DNA of 64,000 bases from positions 88,114,411 to 88,178,410 of the forward strand of contig NC_092793.1 in assembly GCF_918797505.1 (NCBI RefSeq). Direction: 5' to 3'. This document shows, in pieces, positions 30,079 through 42,768 of this stretch. This DNA is from Bemisia tabaci (Eukaryota > Arthropoda > Insecta > Hemiptera > Aleyrodidae). The notes under the pieces were generated by a model. It did not search any database. It saw only the letters and a list, made by a program, of their open reading frames with translations, and was not told the origin of the DNA. Position numbers and translations under genes: made by a program. The stretch's first letter is position 1. Every line of letters starts with the position of its first letter.

Positions 30079-32356
30079 TGCTAAAATTTGAAAACCCAAA
30101 ACAGTGTAGGTTGAACAATATTCTTTTTCTCAAGTTGGTGAACCTCTTACTTCAATTTTGGAAAATAACAGACACATTTTTCAACATTTAACATGACCCT
30201 CAAGCCTTTATTGAAGCCGTAGCCCAACAAGTTTTGAATAAATTACAATTAAAGATTAAATGTCAATCTGAGTGACCTGTAAAATGTTTTAAAGGAAGAT
30301 ACTATTTTCTGGTTTGTGGCTAGAAATGTCAACAACAGGAGTGGAATCGTTCAACCTTTTAGAGCCATTGCCACAGTCGACGTGGGATTCTTCTTTGACT
30401 TCATCTGGGTCACCTTTGGCTGATTCTCACTCAACTCTCTCGGCACTCTTATCAGGACAGATGATAGCAGCCCTCAACAACTGACCATTTCTTGTCAAGT
30501 CTGTGATTTTCTATCCTCATCCTTCCCTCTTTTCCTCCTTTATCTGTTATGTTAAATGCAGGTTTTTTTTTCTTGAAACCTCTACCATAACGTCCTAATG
30601 ATAAATCTGCTTTCAAGAGTACACACATAGGGACAGCCACCTAAAATTTAGTATTCAGATCTTAGTGGGATTCGATTCACAGAGAGAAAATATCCTTTAA
30701 AAAATCGAACATTTTTGGCTCACCAAGGCTATTACCGTCATGTATAGAGCACTTGACATTTTACCCACAGACCTGAATATGGCCGCACACTGGCACAAAT
30801 TACTGGCTTCTCTTTTCTAATTCTCACTTTCAAGGGTTGCCATCGCTTCTGATTTCAGTTTTTATCCCTTTACCTCTTTTATCTCCACATTTTGAATGCG
30901 GTTAAGAACCTTTGTGAAAACAAGTGGCTTAGAAGTAGTTTTTCAGGGAAGGTAGATAAACAGGGATTATATCAGAGACCGTTAAATTTTTACTTTCCCA
31001 ATCCGTCTCTGAAAACCTTTTCAAAGTTTCTATGTAGCGGATTAACACGAATTATTTTAGAATATCCTCTTAGATGATGTATGAGATTTTTCACCAGATG
31101 ATTTAATTTTTTCAATTGATTCAAGCAGGAAATTTTCGTGTGAAATCGTTCTGGTGCTCTAGAGGTACAGCAAAAGAGAATACCGACAGTGCAAGTCGGC
31201 AATCACATGACTCGATTTTTGGCGGTATTGAGTTAGCTGCAGAAATGAAGTGTAGTAGATGCACTTTACCTGCTACCAAAATATTTCAGTCGAAAAAAAT
31301 CTGGAAGTCACTTTAAAACGTAGAACTCAAAACACATATCTCGGCGTTAATGGGTCTGTTGCCTTCAGGAGGGATTTGGAGTTTAATGAGCCAATCCTAC
31401 GTAAATTTTCACGAGAAAACGGTTGGTGTGGTTAAAAACACTCTTAGTTTGATATTAAAGCTGCAGAAGCTAAATAAAGTTCAAAGTTCCAACGGAGGCC
31501 TCTCATTGGTCGTGTACGTCACAACTTGCAATCTTATTTCCCGCCGTTTCGACGCAGCTGTGTTTCCCTTTCCCCATACCATGAGGAATCCAAAGTCGTT
31601 TTTCTAAAACGAATTTCGGTCAATATTTAACTTATTTCACCAAATTTTCTTGCAGATATCAGTTCTTCACATCCTCTACTTTACAACTTTATCTACGAAT
31701 GTGTTAAAATCGCATCATATAAAAGCATAATACATGTAAGGAAGTCCCGAAAGTGTGGTTATGTATGTCTCCCTTTCGGGGGTTTCGCTGGTCAAGTTAA
31801 TGCTGTTTGTTCAAATATATCAACGCATGTATTGCATATATTGTGTAAAACCAAGTTTTTATTCATTACTTGACTCTTAATGATGACTTATGGTCCCAGT
31901 ATTTCAGTGCAAATGATGTATGAGTGAGGTATTCCTAATCTGTCCTACGCTTACTGCAACAGCTATCTTTCATTGGAAGTTTTAAAAATATGATGGAAAC
32001 TATTGACTTAAATATTTATCCCTGATATCATACCTGTATAGTTTTTGTATATCCTCTTTGCATCATCAGTTGTAAGTAATTATTAAAATACCATACATTC
32101 ATCCAAACAGGCACAGGCAACAGATTTAAACAATAAAATATGTTCAAATGAGTACGTTGTCCCTCAGCTAGTCAGCTAGCGCAGCTGAGCGAGACACATT
32201 TCATGCAAAAAAGTAGAATCTAAGGATCCAATATCCAACGAGACAGACAATCAGATTCAGAAAGCTGCATCATGCCACGGCAGATAGTTTCTAGGAATAA
32301 GGAACCAAAAACTACATTATATGAGAGTTTTACCATGAAAAGAGGACTGATAGACG
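30079..32356. other. AT-rich DNA, mostly unassigned
   Basis: Apart from the small frame at 30,326 I see no supported gene. A CGGCAATCACATGACTCG motif at about 31,197 and AACACATATCTCGG near 31,329 belong to the motif series described at 33,185-34,060. Confidence 0.4.
30326..30484 (+). CDS. Small Ser/Thr/Leu-rich open frame, unidentified
   Basis: The ATG at 30,326 opens 52 codons (MSTTGVESFNLLEPLPQ..., ending MIAALNN) to a TGA. The frame is open about 10 codons further upstream. The residue choice looks coding-like (Ser, Thr, Pro and Leu with few rare residues), but no domain is recognised and no clear splice signals frame it. It may be part of a first exon or chance. Confidence 0.2.
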   Translation: MSTTGVESFNLLEPLPQSTWDSSLTSSGSPLADSHSTLSALLSGQMIAALNN

Positions 32357-32727
32357 CTATTAGTGCCACGTCACAGTCGGTATCGATTGTATCGAACTGG
32401 ATCCAAACAATCAAACATAACCTCATCTTGACACCTCCCTCCCAGAATTTCACTGTCAAAAGCCAAGAAACTGGAGTGGCATAGGAGTGGCCTAAATCAT
32501 GGTGGCCCTCGTGGGTATTTTCACCTTTCTGAAACTGCTTTATCCCGTCAACTTAACAATGCGGGAACGTTCCGCGATTAAAAGAGCTGTCTCTAACACA
32601 ACTTTTTTCTCAAACTGGGCGAATTATCTCTGAAATTCTTTAGTTTCATTTTAAACAGTAAGGTTATGTTTGATTGTTTGGATCCAGTTCGATACAATCG
32701 ATACCGACTGTGACGTGGCACTAATAG
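32357..32727. repeat. Perfect 67-bp inverted repeat
   Basis: 32,357-32,423 and 32,661-32,727 are exact inverses (CTATTAGTGCCACGTCACAG... against ...CTGTGACGTGGCACTAATAG), with similarity continuing a few bases outward. The 237 bp between them have no gene. It could be a small foldback element or a recent inverted duplication. Confidence 0.9.
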
Positions 32728-33184
32728 AGTCTATATGTATCCCAGATAAGATTGTAAACATAACCTCACTTTCGTGACATGCTTTGATACATCGGAAATA
32801 ATTAAATCATCTGACGCGATTTGTAAGTAACTAGGGATACTTTTATCAACTAGAGAGTATAAAGAGTCTATTATCGCAAGAAAATTTGATGAATACGGCC
32901 TCCAACAGTCTGATAATTCCTTTTGAAAATTTGCCTCTTGATTCCTTATGGGGAAATTCGTGTATTTGTAAAATAAACAAACGTGGGGTACTGGTTGTGA
33001 CGTCACAAAATGGCTTCACTCTCCCGTCATTTGTAGTTTTAAATTTTCCCGCCAAAATTTTTTGAACTTTTATGAGCATTTTTGGGGTGTTTGGGGGGTC
33101 CAAAAATTCTGGGAAAAATTCATGAAGCTCAAAATGATGCACTTTATTAGAAAATGAATTAAAAAAAATAGGTGCAACAGACCC

Positions 33185-34060
33185 ATTCCAATAACACATA
33201 ACTCGTGCCGTCGCGCCTCATTTTTACACAACGCGCGCTCTCCCGGGAAGAATTGTGAACAGTTAGGAGGCAAAATTGAAAGTTAGGAAGTCATGGAATC
33301 TTCAAACAACAAAAACATTGTTATTGTTTTAACATCTAACATCTAATCCGAACTGAGTAATCATCCGCTTATTTTTATCTTCATTTCATTTTAATCCGCA
33401 ATTCGACGGCGTAAGTCCGCAATCACATAATCATCTCGTTCACGATGTCTGAAAATCTCCGCCTCTACGTTATTTTTTTAAAGGGAGAACCTCGACACGT
33501 TTGAAATCATTCCTTGCAGTTTATACAGAATTTTCTTCGCACAGAGAAGAAAACTCACGGCAGTTTTAAAGAATTGCCGTTGAGTAGTTTTCCGCTTAAA
33601 GAATGAGTATGACAGGAAGTCTCCGATGTCGTAAACCGAGTTGTGTGATTGCCGATCTACGCCGTCAAATTGTTTTCCGCTGTCATTCAAAAGATTCACT
33701 ACCAATTAAAGTTTGTTAAAAGGAAGTTTAGGCTACTTTTAAAGTGAGAGGAGTCTTATTCAGTCTTTATTCAGTCAACATCGGCAAAGAATAGGGTTGA
33801 ATCAGTCATTCGCCAACCACGTATCTCGGAATTCAGTGTTGGACCTTAGTTCCACAAACACATAACTCGGTTTTTCGGTCATTTCTCCTGACAGACGAGA
33901 ATATTATTCAAAATGATGATAGGGTCTTATAAAGCATCTTATCCTTGCTGTCTCTAAGAAATATTTCCCCTCTACCTTCAAAGATGAGGAATGTAGAGAG
34001 TTTTTTCCCTCTCCTGAAAAATCGCGTTTTCCGAGTCATGTGATTGCCGACTTTCACCGT
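33185..34060. repeat. Recurring CGGCAATCACATRACTCG motif in both orientations
   Basis: Variants of GTCGGCAATCACATGACTCG occur near 33,190, 33,418 and 33,853 (plus) and 33,635 and 34,037 (minus), roughly every 185-230 bp, often next to a GACGGCGTA-like block. Further copies are near 31,189-31,208 and 31,329. Surrounding sequence is only weakly shared. I infer an old, rearranged repeat array. Confidence 0.5.
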
Positions 34061-34173
34061 CGATATACTTTTAAATAACCACCCTTTTTATTCAAAATAT
34101 AAATAATAGTAATTGATTGGGATTGAGATGGTCAAGCGTCTATCGCATCGCTCTGAAGAAATGGCAATAAGAA

Positions 34174-34599
34174 TTGCGAATTTCCGGGAGAGGATTTGGT
34201 TCAGTTTTATACTTACTGCCAACCTTCGTCATAACGAAACAAAATTCCCTCCGGCAGGCAGTGCTCCTACAAAATTTGGTTTTCATGGCGGCAGCATTTA
34301 TGACCATATTCAACATTCTTGACTTACTGCCTGAGGTGGATAAGAAAGTGGATGGATGCAAACGTTGGCTAAAATTCATCAAGCGACTGAGTTCAGCTCT
34401 TGCTTTCAGCAGAGCATTTTCCTCCTTCGAGTTGCAACCCTGCCGATCTGGTCAAAAAACTCCGCCAATCCATCGGCCAAATCCATCCGCGGTAATTCTC
34501 CTAATGATGTTTCTAGTCTACTTTATTGACGAAGGAATTTCTTTTTTCGTATTATTCTTCATTGCGAGTATTGAATTTCGAGCAGGTCGGATAAAATAA
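34174..34599 (+). CDS. Open frame with hydrophobic segments, unidentified
   Basis: The frame is open for about 141 codons with no ATG at its left end; the first internal ATG is in the hydrophobic stretch VFMAAAFMTIFNILDLL. It continues through a Lys-rich stretch (CKRWLKFIKRL) and a second hydrophobic run (AVILLMMFLVYFI). A GTAATT donor-like site at 34,492 would end an exon at PSA. It could be a membrane-protein exon or chance in a moderately GC region. No family was recognised and the possible acceptor near 34,204 is weak. Confidence 0.25.
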   Translation: MRISGRGFGSVLYLLPTFVITKQNSLRQAVLLQNLVFMAAAFMTIFNILDLLPEVDKKVDGCKRWLKFIKRLSSALAFSRAFSSFELQPCRSGQKTPPIHRPNPSAVILLMMFLVYFIDEGISFFVLFFIASIEFRAGRIK

Positions 34600-34986
34600 G
34601 TGTTGCTCTACACATTAGGGTAATTAAATTAAGTTGATTCCTTCCCAAACATTTTCTGTACCTACTTTTTTTTGGTCTAATGCCGCTTCAAAAATGTGTT
34701 AACAAAGTTCATGTGATCACTAGTCTCCCCCAAAGGAACAACTTTGGGAAGGGATATTTATTTGAAATAAATGGACTTTAAGTATCTGAACTAAAATCGA
34801 ACAAGTATGAACCTCTAAAGGTACTTTTATATTTTCCTAAAAATGTTAGGCATGATTAGAATGATTTTATGTACTAAATATCCGATGAAACTATTTGATT
34901 TTTTTTCTATTTCTATATTTTGCTAACGGGTAATAATTCTGACAATCATCAATTTCCAAGGTGCTCAAAAAGTGAAAAAGAAAGTA

Positions 34987-35700
34987 CGAGGGTCTCCCAA
35001 TAAATGAGTTTCGCTGTTTTCCTTTTCTGCAAATATTATAGATGGAGCAAATCTGTCGAAAGTCTTTTATTTGTCATACTCTTAGCTTCAAAATCACGCA
35101 CAATTTTTAAAATGTAACTCCGGGGTTGCTGAGGTATTAACTTCTTCGAACTTATCATGGCGCAAGACCACATAAGCAAAGAAAAGCACTGCAAAGTTCT
35201 TAAAAAGCTCAGAACTCTGACCAAGAGGAAGCAGCCGAGCCTTTTGAGCCGGATAGCTCTGCTCTTGCATGACAATTCTAGCCCTCGTTCGGCAAGAGTC
35301 ATTCAGGATTCGTCAGAAACTATTGACTGGCAATTCTTTCGCAAATCTGTCCTACTTGCCAGGCTTGGTTTCATGTGATTTTCACCTTTTCCGGGGCTCA
35401 AATCAGATCTCGGCGGATACCGCTTTGGTAGCTACAAGGACGTCATGAAACACGTCAACAGTTGATTCAGAATCAGACAACTGAGTACTTTGCCTATAGT
35501 ACTGAACAATTGGCAGTACGCTATGAAAAAAAGGAAGTTACGTAGGAATACAAAGCTTATTGCCAGAGCTTTTTCATATAACCGAAGTTCCTTTTGCTGC
35601 GCACATTACGGATGCCTCGAAATAAAAAAATGCGCGAATGTGCAGAGTGCACCCAGAAATTGCACTCGCAGTGTGAGGAGATGGGTGTAAAAAAAGTTAA
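34987..35700 (+). pseudogene. Second mariner relic
   Basis: CGAGGGTCTCCCAATAAATG at 34,987, after a TA, looks like a mariner terminus. From 35,157 a frame reads MAQDHISKEKHCKVLKKLR and continues to IALLLHDNSSPRSARVIQD, the HDN block with the second catalytic Asp. The third block DFHLF is present at about 35,378 in another frame, then GLKSDLGGYRF in a third reading. NWQYAMKK with a following GSYV-type tail lies near 35,506-35,545. Frameshifts and a stop make it non-functional. No right terminal repeat was found. Confidence 0.7.
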
Positions 35701-36618
35701 ATATCTCAGTAATCCATTCTTCTAATTTGAAAAAACTGTCACTTGTTTTGAAGCCTCAAGTACTGACTCATTGACTCGACAGTGACTCATTTTTTACTGT
35801 TTACTTACTATACTATTCGTGGAGAAAAAAAATATCTTAACTTACCTATTCGAAGACCCTCACAAGTTAAAAAGATTAAGTGTTTCAAGTATTTGCTCAA
35901 AGTAGGTGAACAATTTTTTGGTTTTTTCTTCTTGTTTCCCAGAGCTCGCAACTCTTTGTTAAAATAAATTTCTCTAATTTCGTTTACGAAAGCAATAAAT
36001 TAATTGAGAAATGCATAGCATTTCTTTACTTCAATGGAGAAGTCTTCTTATATTATCCTATTATTGTACTTTTATCATAGTATTTACCTTCCTTAATCAG
36101 TATAATCTATCGTTTTAGAATATGTGTTATTGATTTTCTTCCTTTTTGGTTTCAGTTTTAATATTGATGTTTATTCCTTTTTTTATTTTAATCTGGTTTT
36201 ATTATTTAAAGTATGTATTGGTTCAGCAAGAGCTGACACTTTTTCAAACAAAATGGTAAAATTGTGATGGACTATTTTTTTTTTTCAATAAAAAGGCAAG
36301 TACATGATAGTTGGATCACCAAAATAAGGACTCTAGAGCCAGTACGAATTAATATCTAATATGCGTCTGATTAGTGCACTCAATGGTCTCTCCCCTCAGT
36401 TTTGAGCTCATATAGTTTGTCTGGGACTTTAGGTAATAATTTTTGAACTCGTATGTTTTGGTGTCTTGGCAGTATGACTGGCGGTCGGAAATCAATTAAT
36501 TTTCCTTTCCTGCTGATACAGACTATGCTTTTTTTAACGTAACAGATGACAATTCACCACAAAAAAATTAAAGAAATTTTTTTTCTAGGTCTTATAGTAC
36601 GCTGATCGTAAAACTTAC
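35701..36618. other. AT-rich DNA, no gene recognised
   Basis: Long T- and A-rich tracts, with a short frame at 35,782-35,967 of no recognised content. Confidence 0.4.
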
Positions 36619-36850
36619 ATTAAATCTAAGTATGTGTCTGCTGTGTCAAGGACAATGAATACATCCACAGAGAGATTTTTTGATGTTCCCTGATAATGCA
36701 ATAAAAAGGTAAAATTTCTTTGGGAGGATCCCGTGAAGCCTTTGTTGATCCAATGGACCACTAGACAAGGTACGACGTTCTTGTAAGCATTCTGATTCAT
36801 GTTTTTTAACCAAAATTTTACATAGAACACGATTGGCGCAACAAAAATTA
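36619..36850 (-). CDS. Candidate internal exon of an unidentified host gene
   Basis: On the minus strand a TTGATTTCAG acceptor precedes 232 bp that, after two codon-completing bases, read IFVAPIVFYVKFWLKN..., then YKNVVPCLVVHWINKGF and FIVLDTADTYLDL, ending before a perfect GTAAGT donor (36,618 downward). The whole stretch is open and has a protein-like composition. I do not recognise the family. A short intron inside it (a GTAAAA...CAG stretch near 36,795-36,818) is an alternative. The flanking DNA shows no further clear exon. Confidence 0.38.
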
Positions 36851-38564
36851 CTGAAATCAATTCCTGACCAAGATATTTAATGTTTTTTCACGCATGAATT
36901 CAAACTTCCTACTTATGAAAACGCAATGGTCTACATGAGTCAAATGGCGCACTAAACGTAACTGTAGCCATCTCTGCCGTATGAAAATATTGCAACTTCA
37001 ATTTCGGTATTTCGGCTCAGCTATTACATGTTTTCAACACGTTGAACAACACAAGGCAGGGAGGGAATATTATTTGATCAGGAAGCCTGCGAAAACCGCT
37101 GTAGTGCGCGATTTGACTCTCGTAGAGTATTGCATTTCTTGCCAATAAAAACGTTGGTATCTTAGTTAGGATTTGCTTTCAGTACTCTTCGATGCAAGAA
37201 TCATGTTCTACGTGAAATTCTGATCACGAAACATGTATCAGAATGCTTAAATTCGGACCTTGTCCAGTGGTCCCATTGACCTCATTTCTTGTGATAGGTG
37301 ATGAGTCAGTAAAGTCTTTTTCTCTATTGTGTAATTCGAAAGTATGAAAGAAAAAAAGCTCACTGTCTTTTTTCTAACTTTTTCATAGCGGCAATTAGAA
37401 GAAAATTCCACGCGAAGGTACAAAAAATCAGAGCATCGGAAAGCAAGGTTTGAACTATGCGCTCGTTGCTCTCGAATTTACGCGTCACGATACGTGGTGG
37501 TGTCCATTTTTGATGGCTGGGCTTTATTAAGAAAGAAAGAAAAACTTGCGAAACACAAGAAAATGGGAAACTATCGCTAAAAACAAATAGAATGCTTAGG
37601 GCGTTTGGGGGTGGTTTAAACCCTCCCACCTTGACCAGGAAACAACAATATATAAACCAAATAACCCCTCAGATCCCCATTTGTGATAACAAGAAAGAGA
37701 GGTTCGTCGCGTAATTTTGAGGTTCATTGGATGCTCATTCGTCACTGATCTCTTCTTTTAAATCTCTTAAAGTAGTTTAAGGTTTATCTACAGCTGCGTG
37801 AAGTAAGAAATTTCTCTGCGCAGGGGGCGCCACCGCTGTGCTTTGATTTTTTGGTCCACGCTATTAGAGTCCGTACAGCTCCTAGTAAGTTCTTGAGCTT
37901 TTATGAAAGTTAGGGGAACTTCTGTTTAAATCGAAGAGTCATAAGTTCTAGCCATAACATTCTTCTTCCTATTGACACTAAAAACGACGTAAAAAGAAAC
38001 TTCTGAAGCTCTGAAATTTGATCCCAGAAAAAAGTAGGGTTAAGCATGATGACCTTGATGCAACCAATCGCGATGGATCGCTCTCAGCGGTTGCAGATAT
38101 CTCCTTCCCACCATGAGCTGTCTCTCTCGCACTTACAGATATCCCGTAAGAGAAACTGGGATCAAATTGTAGCTTTTATTATTAAACTTTCAAAGCTCGC
38201 GTTTGTTTCTAAGGATTCCAGACGTATGTTGCTAGAACTTATGAGTCTTAGAATTTAAGATATCTATTGTGATATTTAAATATTCACTGATTTCGGAGTC
38301 GGATTTTAGCAGCGCGACGTGGTGGATTTTTTCAGAACTACAGCTGAAGATTAACCTTAAGTAGTACGGAAGGTTTCATTTAGTTCTTATTTTGTTTACC
38401 TAGGGTCTTTGTCTTAGAAGTACTCTCTCAGTTTTTTCTCATTATTTACACGATTCAGTTATTCTTTCCTACACGTTCACATTCCTCATGTGTGTGACAT
38501 AACTTGAAAAAAGATCCTTATCATCCAACCCGTCATGTAAGTCCATCCTTTCCTTACTCATAAA
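36851..38564. other. Unassigned DNA
   Basis: A minus-strand frame at 37,360-37,629 (SHQKWTPPRIVTRKFESNER...) has some coding look but no splice signals or known motif. Nothing else is supported. Confidence 0.4.
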
Positions 38565-39800
38565 ATGACCTACCAAGAAAAAACCCCTGACCCCAGGGGA
38601 ATCCCTGGTCCTCAGTTACCAGCGACCGCTATCAATAATAACAATCAATCTTCACAAATCCCTACTGCTATTAATAGTTCAACCCTCAAAACTCAAACCC
38701 TAGATAATTGGACGTGTTTCTGCCAAACGGAACTATGTGCATTAAGACTTGAGCCCTGAGAAACACAAGAATATATGCATAATAGGATTCATGTCATAAT
38801 GCACATGGTTCCGTTTAGCAGAAGTACGTCCAATTGTAATGCACTCATCATCAAAAATTTACATGATATACGATTTGAAGAAGACTCTACTAGTCCTTTT
38901 ATTGTAGCAATTAGCAAACCAGGAATTGGCAATGAACATCAAACCCATATAGGAGAGTTCCTGTACAAATCCATAATATTGGGACTGAAAACGATAACAG
39001 CCTTCCATACGAAAACGTTACATGCTTCCTTCTCCTAAAATTCACCACTAGAAGAATAATAATCAATAATGTCCACTCAGATCTGGGAATAGACAGCATA
39101 GGCGAATACTTTAAAGATAAATATAAAAGAATAATTAGCGTTAGAAGAATTTTCAGGAAAAATGAAGGCGGAGCCCTTATTCCAACCAAAAAATTAGATG
39201 TCTTATGGGAAGGCACCACCAGACTAGATTACTTGTACATCTTTTACTCCAGATGCTCAACCTCACCACATATTTTGAGACTCTATGACAATTGACAACA
39301 TCAAACCTTTATAAGCACCAGTTAAAAAATTTCAAAATTCTTAGTTCGAATATTCATTCTTTCCTCCCGGATGATACATTTCTTAGCCATCAACATGATC
39401 CTGACATAATGGTGCTCACAGAAATGTGGATGAAACCGTATTATAGAAAAAGGTTCCCGGATATAATTGTTTTCACGACGATAGACGGTTATGGAGTTCT
39501 CATAACATTAATCAAAAGAAAATATAAATCTTACCCAATTCCTCCGAACCAAAATATATTTGCAGACTAAAGAATAGAAACTCAAACCTCTAAAATAACG
39601 AAAGATGCCTATGAAAATTTCTTTCTTCATTTTTATATTCACTCGCTCAGCAAAATCTCTCTAGAAGAATTACGTAAGTTTTTTCATCTAAACGAACTGA
39701 CAAACAAAAAATTCCTATTCTGGGCTGGCGATTTCAATGCCAATCATCCAGTGTGGGGACCCTTTCGAACTGATTCTAAAGTGAACCAGTCTTGTTGAGT
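38565..39800 (+). pseudogene. Decayed LINE: ORF1 and endonuclease start
   Basis: Plus-strand fragments give an ORF1-like N-terminus (MTYQEKTPDPRGIPG...), then after a palindromic insertion NALIIKNLHDIRFEED and, in another frame, KRIISVRRIFRKNEGGALIP, which resembles the RRM-like region of Jockey/I-type gag proteins. A second reading frame starts near 39,310 with FKILSSNIHSF, DPDIMVLTEMW and, near 39,718-39,758, FWAGDFNANHPVWGPF, the catalytic GDFNAxHxxWG block of the APE-type endonuclease. Several stops and frameshifts are present and no reverse transcriptase follows. It is an old 3'-truncated or rearranged copy. Confidence 0.72.
38707..38834. mobile_element. 128-bp palindromic insertion in LINE ORF1
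   Basis: Starts ATTGGACGTGTTTCTGCC and ends GGCAGAAGTACGTCCAAT-like (actual right end AGCAGAAGTACGTCCAAT), with arms of about 38-40 bp around a ~50 bp loop. It separates two parts of the ORF1 remnant. No convincing target duplication was seen. Confidence 0.7.
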
Positions 39801-42768
39801 ATAAAGTGACTAGATTAGGGAAGCATAAGATTAAGACAATATGGGTAGCGGTAGAACTGAAGTGATATGGAGGCAAGAGGATGGCAGAATAGTGCTTGGT
39901 CCACACTGTTCTACACGACAGTGAAGGCCAAAAAATTTTCAGCATAGTCAAAAGAATTCTTAAGAGCGTCAGTGCAAAATTGAGGGAGAGAGTGATCAGC
40001 TCAAGCAGTTACCAGATAGTACCAGATATTTTTAGATTTAAAGATTGTATTATCAATTTAACTCCACCGCTTCTCTAGTCCAATTACTTCAATCTTGCCC
40101 TTTTTTTCACTAATGTTTATCCCATGTATGAATATTACCTTATCTTGGTCCATGTGATATTTAATTTTGATATTTATCTTGTGTGCCAATGCAAAAAGCA
40201 TGCCTCAATCCTCACATCAGTATTCTTTATTAGTCGTTACATTAAGGATTGAATAAATGTTTGTTATTGTATTTAGACGATATTTAAAGCTTTTAGGTCC
40301 AATAGAACTTACTCTAGTCCAGTTTCATGACAAATTTGTTATTCTTTCTGGTTCTTGTTGCCTAAGCTTCTACGATTGTTAGCCTTGTTTGGGTTCTTAT
40401 AAAAAAACTCTGTTTACCTCAAATGACCTGTGCAACATTCTTAACTCTCTAATTTCAAAGTCTTAGCTGCAAGTATTTGGATGAATAATCACAGGAATGC
40501 TTTTTCTATTAAATACCTAAATTTGTACATTACGTGAGGATTAAATCAAGAAGATTCGTGCACATTAGCACATTACTGTGGTGAATACCTAGGCCAATAC
40601 ACGTTGGTTTAAGTCATGTATCCTTTTCATTTTACCAGGTAGGAATGAGGAATGATCATTTTATTTGTGCACCCATAACATACAATTAGTTTTTTTTTTT
40701 TTTAACTTGAGACAATTGGAATGACACACAGCTACATGTATAACTCATTTTCCTAAAAATGGAAAAATGTTCAGCTATAAGTAGATCAAACATTATATAA
40801 ATACAAAGTCACTCTTCAAAAATTGAAGGGAAAACTTTTTCTTGAATTAATAATCCATCAAGTACAGAACGCCAAAATTCGGATGTTCTTACTCCTCCTG
40901 CCCACTCGTAACGCATCCTCACATCTGCACCCTCCAGAAATAATTACTTGTATGCACTGTAATGTTTGCCTCCCAAAAGCATTTTTCGATGAATTTTGGA
41001 TGGCAACTTGTCATCTTACATCGATTCTTATTAGGTTTTCGAAAAATCGGTGCTATGCCCACTCTTGCATTGCATAACGCAGCTCTGACAAACCTTCTTT
41101 CCTTGTGATTCACTTGTAATGCAAGCATAAACCCCCGTCCCATCTTAAGCAATACGTATTTTATGAACGATCTGGATACAACTTTCATAGTCGCCAATTG
41201 ATAGAGAGAATCCTAATGTTAAAGTGACGAATTTTGTTTGTATGTACTCAAAGACAACATTCTAATGTCACAGAATAAATAAATTATGACATCTGTGTAT
41301 GATTAATTCACTGTAGCAGTCGTATTTGTTTTCGTTCCTTCTCAGTCTCCCTCAATGCTGCAGTATTCTTTATCCGTGCTCTTTTTTCACCTAAAACAAT
41401 TTTGAGCATTTTTATGAAGACATTTGATGTATGGAGGCTTCTTTAAATTTTCTAACCATTTTCTTATTTGTTTTGAAAGGAAAACAAAAATGTGCACAAA
41501 GAGTTCTTTTTGTGTACTGCTTTTCCCCCGTGTTTAAGTGGTCGGTTCTAATACTTATCAAAAGTAAATCTCTAGTCTCCCTACTAGAAGCAGAATCGAG
41601 GTTGATCTGAGTTGTTGAATGTTCGTGCTTTTCAAAATGGCTCCTAATTTTTGCCTACCTCAACCAATACCAGGGCAAATTATATCACGATCTCCATCTA
41701 AATGTTGAATATTTTTGCGTCTGGCAACGTATGTGTCTCATGACGATTCTAATTTATTGTCAAATTAAAACTCATTTCTGATGAATTCCCGCACCACTTC
41801 AGCTTTTTTGCCATGATGTTATCATGTTTTTTTTTTTGTTTTTTATTCATTTTTTTATTGCTTTAATATGTGTCCTCCTCTTAATTTTATTTTTCTCTTG
41901 TTTTACTTTCTCTAAAATTTGGGCCCTCGTCATTTGTCATGACCAATATTTTTTACATTTCTTTTTTCTGTATTTAAAATTTTGAAGAAATCAACGCTCA
42001 TTTTTGTGTAATTTACTTTTGCATTTTTAATTCGAGTGAGTGCCGAAAGAAATGTTTGCAGCGAAAATGAGTTTCAGTGATACATTTTTGCTACGTTAAT
42101 TTGAATAAGAGTGTGATAAAATATTCTAGGGAATTTTCGGGCCCATCTCTGTAAATATTTTACATGGCATACGAAATATTTTGTCGGTTCTATGAATATT
42201 TTACATTTCATGTGATTTTATGTAATCTCTATTTTCTTTGCTTCGATCATTTTCTGAAGATAGTCATTTTATAAAAATGTCTCTAAGCGTGTTCGTGTAT
42301 GAGCTATGTTACTATGTTTAACTTAATTTCTCCATTTTTTCTGTTCTTTCACCTTCCATGTTGGAGAAATATTTATGTAATGAAAAAGCAATCGGTACCG
42401 GAAGTTCTCATGTATTATCAGCCAAAGGAAACAGTTTTTCTCATAATCTGTTCTTTTGTTTGTATTTTCAGACAGGCATTTTATTTTATTTTTTTCTAAT
42501 CTTCATTACTTTTATGAATCTGCTCAACGTTAATGTAAGTTTCATTTTGAGTGCAATTGATTGCGGAACTCATACATTCATAGGCTGTCTGAAAGCTATC
42601 GAAACTGATGGCTTAGATTTTTCACCAAGACAGAAAGCTAGAAGTGTCTACAGAAGCGGGTAGATTCGTAGTCTCAAGCACAACAATAAAAAGTACCGTG
42701 AAAAATACATACGATCAGCTTCTAACAGTTCAGAGATTTGCAAAACTGTGGGCGGGATCGAATAAATA
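39801..42768. other. AT-rich DNA, no gene recognised
   Basis: Long T-rich runs (for example near 40,690 and 41,827) and short frames on both strands without motifs. Possibly intron or intergenic. Confidence 0.4.
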
